NCBI GenBank assembly: GCA_041748615.1
Contig: JBGTCY010000049.1
Span: forward strand, 1-5,858
Origin: JBGTCY01 sp041748615
Lineage (GTDB): Bacteria > Bacteroidota > Bacteroidia > Chitinophagales > CAIOSU01
Direction of reading: 5' to 3'
Length of the DNA: 5,858 bases
How positions within the stretch are numbered: the first letter of the stretch is position 1; the number at the start of each line of letters is the position of its first letter. This document shows, piece by piece, positions 1 through 5,858 of this stretch. The notes under the pieces were generated by a model that was given only the letters and a program-made list of their open reading frames with translations, searched no databases and was not told the DNA's origin. A program made the translations under genes and the position numbers.

Positions 1-2
1 TT

Positions 3-110
3 GAAAAGATTTGTCCGGGAAATTATTCCGTGACGGTAACTGATGCTCAGGGAGAAATGGCAGTTGCGCAGGATACGATTTTTTCAAATGGATGCGTCAA
101 AACTGAGCAA
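3..110 (+). repeat. Spacer A0: C-terminal part of a SprB-like unit
   Basis: The first 36 residues are the end of a SprB-like unit, with the core CPGNYSVTVTDAQG followed by a short tail ending at a Cys (SNGC). It aligns residue for residue with the last part of spacers A1 and A2, including Cys in the L/I-C-PG position and in the tail. The start of this unit, and possibly another M module before it, lies upstream of the window. Confidence 0.85.
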
Positions 111-3100
111 TGTTTTTCCAGCCAGGAAAAGCCGGATTTGGTGAATGCTTTTTCCTACTGGACGATTGACAGCGCAGCGCAATCCGTTACCGTTCGTGTG
201 ACGTTTTCAAAAAGTTTTGTGGACAACACTTATGGCATCAATGCTATCGGGTGGGACAAAGGACACAAATTCAGTGAACTCGTTGGTTCCGACCATTTAC
301 AGGTTGCCCTGCATGACGCAGCGGGCAATAAAAAAATGGAATTGAAAATGGATTATATCTCCGCTTCATCCGATGCGCCATCAGGTTTTAAAAGTCTCGG
401 GGTGCAGGGTGGCGATGGCAAAATGATTGCCGGCAATGCTGCTGATGTGTTGAATGTTGTTACTTCTTTAGATAAAAACTTTAATGCGTTTGGCAATGTG
501 CTCACCGCCAATTCCCCCGCTACTGATGCTAACTATACGCCCAACCCCGCACATCCCAACTGGATTTATGAAGTATGGTATGAAGCGACTGTCAAAATGA
601 GCGCTTTCGGTACAGCAGGTTTTGGTTATCCGAATATCGTTTCCATTCACGCCAGTCCGAGCAAGACCGGTAAAAACAGCGAACCGGTTGTGAAGTCGGA
701 ATGTCCTGACAGTCTTGAATTGATTGTGGAAGATGTCAACTGCTTTTCAAATTGCAGCGGCAGTATTCGTTTAGCTATTAACAAAGGAAAAGCGCCTTTC
801 ACATACAATTGGTCAAATGGCGCTGTTACAAAAAATATTTCCGGATTATGCCCCGGCAGTTATGCCGTAACCGTAACGGACGCAAACGGTAACATGCTGT
901 TTGCGGAAGCGGTAGTTGATTCCGCGAATTGCTCAGGCGGTCAGCAGTGTTTTGAAAGCCCGACCAGGCCGGAGGAAGTGCAAGCCTGGACATCATGGGC
1001 GATTGATGAAGGCGCGCAAACGGTAACGGTTCGCACGACATTTTCAAAAACATTTGTGGACAATACGTATGGCGCAAATGCCATCGGCTGGGACAATGGA
1101 CACAAGTTCAACGAATTAGTCGGTTCCGACCATTTACAAATTGGCTTGCATGATGCGAACGGAACAAAAAGAATGGAGTTAAAAATGGATTACATCTCCT
1201 CATCATCCGATGTGCCTTCCGGCTATAAAAGCCTGGGAGTAAGCGGTGGCGATGGCAAAATGATTGCCGGCAATACAAATGATGTGTTATTTGTGACAAC
1301 GTCATTGGATGAAAACTTTAATACCTATGGCTATGTGCTGACTTCGAATTCTCCGGCTACGAATCAGCAGTATGCCATCAACGCTGATTATCCCGAATGG
1401 ATTTACGAAGTGTGGTATGAGGCAACCGTGAAATTGAGCGCGTTTGGCGCAGCCGGGTTCGGCTATCCTTCCATCGTGTCGGTGCATGCCAGTCCCGGCA
1501 AAACCGGTAACAATTCGGAAGCGGTTGTGCCCGCTGAGTGTCCGATACCATTGACGATTAATGCGCTTCACGAAAATTGTGAAACTCCTTGCAGCGGCAG
1601 TATTGCTGTCAATGTTCATTTTGGTCAGCCGCCCTTCAGTTACTTATGGTCAAATGGAGAAACAACCGCTCAGATTGGAGCGCTTTGTCCGGGTAATTAT
1701 ATTGTAACGGTAACGGACGCGGCAGGTGTGACCGCGACTGCATCTTCTGTGGTCAATGAAGCAATATGCACCAAAGGCGATTTATGTTTTGATAATCCGG
1801 AAACTCCCGGCATGAGCGGTTTTCGCACTGAATGGACGGTGAACAGTGGCGAGCAGACCGTCACGATTAAAACTATTTTTCCGAAGACTTACGTGGACAA
1901 TACGTATGGCGCGAATGCCATCGGTTATCCCATGAGCCATGAATTCATGGATTTGGTGCAGTTCGACAATCTCTCACTCGCGCTGGAAGATGCCAACGGA
2001 GTGAAGAAAATGGAATTCAGTCTCGACTATCTCAACGCAAATCCATCCGCGTCATCCGGTTATAAAAGCATGGGTGTGAGCGGAGGCAACGGGCAGATGC
2101 TGTTGGGCAATGCCGCTGATGTGCTCGATGCGATGACTTCACTGGATAAAAACCTGAATGACCTGGGCTATGTGCTCACCGTCAATTCACCGGCTACTGA
2201 CAGTATTTATACAGCCGACCCCAATTATCCCAACTGGATTTTTGAAGTATGGTATGAAGTGACGGTCAATCTGAATGCATTTGGCGCAGCCGGATTCGGC
2301 AAACCGGTGATTACCGGTATTCATGCCAGCCCCAGCAAAACCGGTACCTACAGCGACCCTGACTTAGGTACTCAGCCTTCTCAACAGCCTTCTTTTCCAA
2401 ACATTAAAACCGTTCCCGCGGGAACCTATGTGATTGCAATGGACAATACCCTGCAAGCCAATCCGGGTTATTTTAATATGAAAGCTTATGGATTGTTAGT
2501 TACACTGCTGAATGAGGAAAAAACATTAAGCTGGGTGATTAGAACCGGAAAAGCAAAAGATGCCGTAGATTTTTCAGCCAATGCTACGCGCGTTTCCCCA
2601 ACCGCTCAGGCTGCGGCAAAGAGGCATTTTAAAGCGGGTCCTTTCTTAATTCAACCCGAAGATTCTGCCGGGGTGGCTGCCATTATCAAAGCATACAATG
2701 ATGCGTTGCCGGTAAACAGCCGCGTGAATGTGTATCAATTAACAGAAGCAGCGGAAGTGGACATTCGCTTCATCCTGACTCAAAAACCCCGCACCGCGAT
2801 TTTAATAGATGGGAAAAACGAGAAGATTCACCTGGATTACATGACGATTGCGGGTATTCCGTCTTCAAATTATACAACTACCAATGCCATCAATTTAGTG
2901 GACTCCTGTTTCACCTTTGCCACAATCCCGCATAATGATAATATGGGTTCGGTCGTGGATACCGTTCGTGCCTATGTATTATCAGGCGGTAATTTCTTAG
3001 CGCAATGTAAAGCGATTCAGGCATTTGAAAATCCTACGGGCGGACGTTTTCAGACAACACATGGCGTGAGGGTGAGAAATACCAACGTAGCTCCTTATGC

Positions 3101-5858
3101 TTTCCCGCATCCCGACATGCCGTTTTCGCAATATGAAGGACCGTTTGACCCGAATAACATTGGTGGCGCTCAACGAAACTGGGATTTAATTGCTCCCGGC
3201 ACACTCATCAACAGCACGGAAATTCACCAGGCTGGCGCGTCTGCCGCGAATGCGCAGGTGATGGGTCAATCCGTTTCAAAACTCGGTTCGGGCAGAGGAC
3301 AATATGTGTTCTATTTGGGCGGTCATGATTATTCTAAAAACAATTCAATGGATTGTATCAACGGCATGCGCTCGTTTTTTAATGCGATGCTCACACCGAG
3401 TGCGGTGACGAATTGCGATTTCGTTCGTTTCCCGGATGATACGGTCGTTGAGGCTCCCTGCCCGGATACCTGCCGTTTGGCTGTTTCGTCAAAAATTCAG
3501 AGCATCTCCTGTTTTGGCGCTGAGGATGGGGTGATTTCATTGGATATTGAATATGGGATTGCTCCATTTACCTACCTCTGGTCAACCGGTGACACGATAG
3601 CATCGTTAGAAGGCATGGCTCCGGGAGCTTTTAGTTTCACCGTAGTGGTTACAGATAGCAGCTTATGCTCAGACACACTCACTGAAACGGTGATTGTGGA
3701 TGAACCAACTCCGCTTTCATCAAATGCCCTCATTGAAAATATCAGTTGTTACAGCGGAAATGACGGCAGCATACAAGTTGCAGTTATTGGTGGAACACCC
3801 GGTTATACTTATCAGTGGCTGAATGGAAATGGCGCTCCGATCATTCAGGGATTAGCGATTGGAAATTATATTTTAACGGTAACTGATACCAATGGCTGTA
3901 ACCGTACAGATACTTTTGCCGTGACTCAGCCGCAGGAACTCACGCTGGGCGCTATTCCGGTGCCGCCTTCCTGCCACAAAAGCGCGGACGGCTCATTATT
4001 ACTGACCGCTTTTGGAGGTACACCCACTTTTACTTACCTATGGTCAAATGGCTCAACTCAGCAGAATTTAACGGGAATCTCTCCGGGCAGTTATACCGTT
4101 ACGGTGGTGGATGCCAATCAATGCAGCGCCACGCTTGAAGGAATGGTAGTAGGTCCGCAGGCACTGATGGTTTCGGCTGTAGTCATGGATGTTTCGTGTG
4201 CCGGTGGAAATAACGGTTGCATTATCGTCAACACAGGTGGTGGCAGTGCGCCCTATTCTTTTGCCTGGTCAAACGGCAGCACGAATCAAAATCAGTTCAC
4301 CCTCACCGCAGGCGCTTACTCACTGACGGTGACGGATGAAAACGGCTGTTCCGCAACAAGAAATTATATGATTTCTCAACCGGCATTGCTAACGCTTAGT
4401 CTTTCTATTGAAAATGAAATTTCCTGTAATGGTTTTGCCAGCGGTGAAATCTGTGCACAGGCGGGTGGGGGAGTTGCGCCTTACAATTATAGTTGGTCAA
4501 CACAGGATAACACACCTTGTATCAATCAGTTAACCGCTGGAAGCTATACGCTTACATTAACAGACAATAACGGCTGTCAGCAGGTAAAAACCATTTCATT
4601 GCAACAACCCATGCTCTTGGAAGCGGAGGTAATAGCAACGGATGTCAGTTGTTTTGAAGGCAATGACGGAAGCGTGAATCTGATGGTTTCCGGAGGAAAT
4701 GCCCTCTATACTTATAACTGGTCAAACGGAGCGACAAGCGAAAATCTTGAAGGTGTATCAGCCGGAAGTTATGGTGTTACCGTAACGGATGCAAACGGAT
4801 GTATGGCAATGGCATTTACGACCGTGAATGCGCCTGCGCCTTTGGTATTGGGAGCAATCACGCAAACGGTCAGTTGCAAAGGCGGCAGTGATGGCGCAAT
4901 CAACATCACCGTACAGGGTGGCAATTCACCTTACAGTTTTGATTGGTCAAACAATGCTACAACACAAAATATTGAAAACCTGTCTGCTGATGTCTATATA
5001 GTCACCGTAACGGATGCCAACGATTGTGAAGCGATTCTTGATATTGAATTGATGGAACCGGCTTCAGGTCTGACTGTTTCAGCCCAGATTCAAGCTATCG
5101 GATGCAATGGGGGAACAGGTTCTATTGCATTGCAAGTAAGTGGAGGCACTTCACCTTACACTTATTTATGGTCGAATGGCGCTACCGCTGCCATCAATTC
5201 AGGGTTATCTGCAAACACTTACAGTGTAACGATTACTGACCTTAACGGCTGTACAATTTCAGAAACTTACCAACTCGATGAGGCGCAACCGCTCACTGCT
5301 ACAGCGAATGCGCTGCATGTAAACTGTTTCAGTGCGAATGATGGCATTGTCAACTTAGCTATTCAGGGTGGAACTTCACCATACACTTACTTATGGTCAA
5401 ATGGCAGTCAAAACCAAAACCTGAACGGGGTAGGAGCGGGTAATTATTCCGTGACGATTACGGATGCGAACAACTGCATTGCTACAGCTTCAGCTACCGT
5501 GAGCGCGCCCGCGCCCTTGGTGCTGGGAGCAATCACGCAAACGGTCAGTTGCAAAGGCGGCAGTGATGGCGCAATCAATATCACCGTACAAGGCGGCAAT
5601 TCACCTTACAGTTTTGAATGGTCAACGAATGACAGCACACAAAATATTGAAAACCTGTCCGCTGATGTTTATGTAGTCACCGTAACGGACTCTAACGGCT
5701 GTGAAGCAATTCTCGATATTGAATTGCTGGAACCGGCTTCAGGGCTGACTGTTTCAGCTCAGATTCAAGCTATCGGATGCAATGGGGGAACAGGTTCTAT
5801 TGCATTGCAAGTAAGTGGAGGCACTTCACCTTACACTTATTTATGGTCGAATGGCGCT
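3..5858 (+). CDS. Giant SprB-repeat surface protein, internal fragment open at both ends
   Basis: A single frame is open across 1952 codons with no stop. Neither a start codon with a ribosome binding site nor a stop is present, so this is an internal piece of a larger gene. Residues are numbered here from the codon at position 3. The domain order is: partial SprB-like spacer (1-36), M1 (37-230), spacer A1 (231-315), M2 (316-509), spacer A2 (510-594), M3 (595-788), Pro/Ser/Gln linker (789-800), amidotransferase-like domain (801-1137), Cys-rich lead-in (1138-1169) and eleven SprB repeats (1170-1952). SprB-repeat proteins of Bacteroidota are cell-surface adhesins, some of them moved along the cell during gliding. 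A role in adhesion or surface display is inferred from the family. No transmembrane segment is evident in the fragment, and the many paired cysteines and the Asn/Thr/Ser/Gly-rich composition fit an extracellular location. The gene symbol is left blank because the repeat type is shared by many unrelated giant proteins. Confidence 0.95.
111..692 (+). repeat. Module M1, 194-residue extracellular repeat domain
   Basis: First copy of a 194-residue domain that occurs three times. It begins with Cys-Phe, then a Trp-containing strand (YWTIDS) and an alternating hydrophobic strand (SVTVRVTFSK). The hallmark segment FVDNTYG-x-NAIGW follows, then GSDHLQ, MELKMDYIS, a Gly-rich GGDGKMIAGN loop, TSLDKNFN, NSPAT, WIYEVWYEATVK, and a closing AGFGYP and HASP-x-KTG. 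By hand count it is about 73% identical to M2 with no gaps. The predicted character is beta-rich and globular, with no internal cysteine except residue 1. I recall similar VDNTYG...NAIG segments in other large secreted bacterial proteins but cannot attach a verified family name or function. Ligand binding or adhesion is a guess from context. Confidence 0.8.
693..947 (+). repeat. Spacer A1: SprB-like unit with altered cysteine pattern
   Basis: An 85-residue unit joining M1 to M2. The middle has the SprB signature (GSI..., APFTYNWSNG, GSYAVTVTDANG), so it should adopt the same Ig-like beta-sandwich as the array further on. It differs from canonical repeats in its cysteines: it has ECP at residue 4 of the unit, C17, C21 (N-C-S-G-S), C53 (L-C-PG) and C80. 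The usual terminal Cys after DANG is replaced by Asn. Unit length and all five cysteine positions are identical in A2. Confidence 0.85.
948..1529 (+). repeat. Module M2, 194-residue extracellular repeat domain
   Basis: Second copy of the 194-residue module, starting exactly 837 bp after M1 and gap-free against it. All landmark segments are kept: WAIDEGAQTVTVR, FVDNTYGANAIGWD, GSDHLQ, MELKMDYIS, GGDGKMIAGN, NSPAT, WIYEVWYEATVK, AGFGYP and HASP-x-KTG. The changes relative to M1 fall mainly in the N-terminal lead (residues 3-16) and in the stretch between NSPAT and WIYEVWYE, which are probably exposed loops. It is flanked on both sides by SprB-like spacers. The function is unknown. Confidence 0.8.
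1530..1784 (+). repeat. Spacer A2: SprB-like unit with altered cysteine pattern
   Basis: An 85-residue unit joining M2 to M3, the same length as A1. It has the SprB core (CSGSIAVNV, PPFSYLWSNG, CPGNYIVTVTDAAG). Its five cysteines sit at unit positions 4, 17, 21, 53 and 80, exactly as in A1. The Cys that closes a canonical repeat is replaced by Val after DAAG. Its sequence is more diverged from A1 than M1 is from M2, while the cysteines are fixed, which suggests structural constraint. Confidence 0.85.
1785..2366 (+). repeat. Module M3, divergent 194-residue extracellular repeat domain
   Basis: Third copy of the module, again exactly 837 bp after the previous start. The framework is clear (EWTVNSGEQTVTIK, YVDNTYGANAIG, MEFSLDYL, SSGYKSMGVSGG, NSPAT, NWIFEVWYEVTV, AGFGKP, HASPSKTG). 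It is the most diverged copy: the W-D-x-GHKF segment becomes YPMSHEF, GSDHLQ becomes QFDNLS, and GKMIAGN becomes GQMLLGN. It is also the only copy not followed by an SprB-like spacer. It runs into a Pro/Ser/Gln linker and the single-copy domain at 2403. Being last in the row and flanked by different neighbours may explain its divergence. Confidence 0.78.
2367..2402 (+). other. Pro/Ser/Gln-rich interdomain linker
   Basis: Twelve residues (GTQPSQQPSFPN) of low complexity separate module M3 from the next folded domain. Such short PSQ linkers usually act as flexible or extended hinges. The linker marks the point where the 837-bp alternation stops. Confidence 0.6.
2403..3413 (+). other. Single-copy amidotransferase-like (class I GATase / DJ-1 / ThuA-type) domain
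   Basis: About 337 residues (801-1137 of the fragment) that belong to neither repeat family. The first part reads YVIAMDNTLQ, then FNMKAYGLLVTLL and SWVIRTGKAKDAVDF, a pattern I associate with uncharacterised secreted bacterial proteins sometimes labelled asparagine synthetase B-like. The second part looks like an alpha/beta Rossmann-like domain: a strand (RTAILIDG), a helix region (IHLDYMTIAGIP), a strand with SCFTFATIPH, a helix (VDTVRAYVLS), and then GGNFLAQCKAIQAF. That last segment resembles the nucleophile elbow of class I glutamine-amidotransferase-like proteins, with Cys1002 (codon 3006-3008) in the elbow position. Near the end GRGQYVFYLGGHDY carries His1108 (codon 3324-3326), where these folds often place a catalytic or structural His. 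The fold assignment is inference by eye and enzymatic activity is unproven. The elbow lacks the usual G-x-C-x-G, so the domain could be a non-catalytic relative. Confidence 0.5.
3414..3509 (+). other. Cys-containing lead-in to the SprB repeat array
   Basis: Thirty-two residues between the amidotransferase-like domain and the first array repeat. They include NCDF and the segment APCPDTCRLAVSSKIQSIS. The CPD-x-x-x-L-x-V layout matches the start of spacer A1 (ECPDSLELIVEDVNC), so this is probably the N-terminal strand of an SprB-like unit completed by R1. Three cysteines in a short stretch suggest disulfide fastening of the domain border. Confidence 0.6.
3510..3746 (+). repeat. SprB repeat R1, divergent and longest unit
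   Basis: The first array unit is 79 residues, four longer than the usual 75. It keeps SCFGAEDGVISL, PFTYLWSTG and the VTD turn. The usual Y-x-VTVTD strand reads GAFSFTVVVTD, and NGC becomes SLC. The Tyr of the G-x-Y motif is replaced by Phe and the Asn of WSNG by Thr. Terminal repeats of an array often diverge because they escape homogenisation by recombination and contact a different neighbour domain. That would fit here, next to the amidotransferase-like domain. Confidence 0.8.
4197..4424 (+). repeat. SprB repeat R4 with an unpaired third cysteine
   Basis: The unit carries the two canonical cysteines (SCAGG and ENGC) plus a third in NNGCIIV, where other repeats have Ser, Ala or Val. R5 next to it also has a Cys at the same strand position (GEIC). 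An odd cysteine count in one repeat implies either a free thiol or an inter-repeat or intermolecular disulfide. Confidence 0.75.
4425..4649 (+). repeat. SprB repeat R5 with an extra cysteine pair
   Basis: Besides the canonical pair (SCNG and NNGC), this unit has Cys in GEICAQA and in DNTPCINQL, giving four. The WSNG motif is altered to WSTQ with the following loop rebuilt (DNTPC). The two extra cysteines arise together, in the strand and loop surrounding the WS motif, so they could form a second intradomain disulfide. The remainder of the fold signature (APYNYSW, AGSYTLTLTDNNGC) is intact. Confidence 0.78.
4875..5549 (+). repeat. 675-bp higher-order repeat, first copy (R7-R9)
   Basis: Three SprB units that form one period of a higher-order repeat. 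R7 (4875-5102) matches R10 (5550-5777) at roughly 90% of bases by hand count (about 23 differences in 228). The first 81 bases of R8 match R11 perfectly up to the window edge. The preceding 45 bases (APAPLVLGAITQTVS) are also nearly the same before R7 and R10. R6 and R9 resemble each other less. R8 is 74 residues long and lacks one residue in its first loop (CNGGTGSI instead of C-x-G-x-x-DG-x-I), a deletion shared with R11. Confidence 0.85.
5550..5858 (+). repeat. 675-bp higher-order repeat, second copy (R10 and start of R11), truncated by window end
   Basis: Offset by exactly 675 bp from the first copy. Bases 5760-5858 are identical to 5085-5183 (99 bp), and the identity runs to the last base of the window. 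Relative to R7, R10 has WSTNDS instead of WSNNAT, and restores the canonical NGC turn where R7 has NDC. Most other changes are synonymous third-position changes, which indicates a duplication followed by divergence under protein-level constraint. Confidence 0.85.

Larger units (their letters stand above)
3510..5858 (+). repeat. Tandem array of eleven SprB repeats (R1-R11)
   Basis: Units are counted from the conserved N-terminal Cys codon and start at 3510, 3747, 3972, 4197, 4425, 4650, 4875, 5103, 5325, 5550 and 5778. The spacings are 237, 225, 225, 228, 225, 225, 228, 222, 225 and 228 bp, so the unit is 74-79 and typically 75 residues. The consensus is S-C-x-G-x-DG-x-I-x-(I/L)-x-V-x-GG-x-x-PY-x-Y-x-WSNG, then x-N-L-x-(A/P)-G-x-Y-x-(V/L)TVTD-x-NGC, then a tail ending in x-(Q/A)P-x-x-L. 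One Cys at each end of the unit core suggests a single disulfide per repeat. The family is known from giant Bacteroidota adhesins, where the repeats probably form a rod of Ig-like folds. R11 is cut by the window edge, so the array continues downstream. Confidence 0.93.

Noticed and set aside
468..650. Minus-strand open frame of 60 codons
   Set aside because: It lies antisense to module M1. Its similarity to the minus-strand frame at 1302-1619 is fully explained by M1 and M2 being repeats of each other. The plus-strand frame has the coherent domain structure.
826..1077. Minus-strand open frame of 83 codons
   Set aside because: It is antisense to spacer A1 and the start of M2. The peptide is rich in Arg, Pro, Leu and Cys without any domain pattern, as expected of a shadow frame.
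1108..1619. Two overlapping minus-strand open frames (1108-1305 and 1302-1619)
   Set aside because: Both are antisense to M2 and A2, show no recognisable motif, and overlap a strongly conserved plus-strand protein repeat.
2403..3413. Genuine asparagine synthetase
   Set aside because: No N-terminal Cys2 glutaminase nor an ATP-pyrophosphatase SGGxDS loop is visible. The resemblance is only to proteins I recall carrying that label, probably by misannotation.
3510..5858. Regular repeats about 225 bp apart, considered as a CRISPR-like or non-coding satellite array
   Set aside because: The units are in frame throughout, conserved at the protein level with many synonymous changes, and far longer than CRISPR repeats. 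They are protein repeats.
1..5858. Promoters, terminators, ribosome binding sites, tRNA/rRNA genes, insertion sequences
   Set aside because: The window is continuous coding sequence with no intergenic space. I saw no terminal inverted repeats, transposase motifs or RNA-gene signatures. In-frame ATG codons inside the gene are not supported as starts.

Overview
The whole window lies inside one very large protein-coding gene on the + strand. Frame 3 (codons starting at 3, 6, 9 and so on) is open from the first complete codon to the last base. That is 1952 codons with no stop, no start codon I can assign and no intergenic DNA, so both ends of the gene are outside the window. The product is a secreted, modular, repeat-rich surface protein. 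Its tandem units of about 75 residues carry the signature C-x-G-(x)n-DG-x-I, GG-x-x-PY-x-Y-x-WSNG, L-x-AG-x-Y-x-VTVTDANGC. I recognise this as the SprB-type repeat of giant adhesins in Bacteroidota, named after the Flavobacterium johnsoniae gliding adhesin SprB. The repeat type, moderate GC and lack of any other gene point to an environmental Bacteroidota member. I cannot name the genus.

Layout. (1) 3-2366: a long-period tandem array with a period of exactly 837 bp (279 codons). In it a 194-residue module (M1 111-692, M2 948-1529, M3 1785-2366) alternates with an 85-residue SprB-like spacer (A0 partial 3-110, A1 693-947, A2 1530-1784). (2) 2367-2402: a short Pro/Ser/Gln linker. (3) 2403-3413: a single-copy globular domain of about 337 residues. 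Its second half looks like a class I glutamine-amidotransferase or DJ-1/ThuA-like fold, with a possible Cys/His pair. (4) 3414-3509: a Cys-containing lead-in. (5) 3510-5858: eleven SprB repeats (R1-R11), ten complete and the last cut by the window edge. The array has a period of about 225 bp and contains a younger 675-bp three-repeat duplication.

A reasonable reading is that the SprB repeats form an extended, disulfide-stapled stalk of Ig-like beta-sandwiches. The stalk would present the M modules and the single amidotransferase-like domain outside the cell. Such proteins are usually exported by the type IX secretion system, but the signal peptide and C-terminal sorting domain needed to show this are not in the window. 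The most unusual aspects are the strict 837-bp mosaic repeat with its own cysteine framework, the enzyme-like domain set inside an adhesin, and signs of recent segmental duplication in the SprB array.
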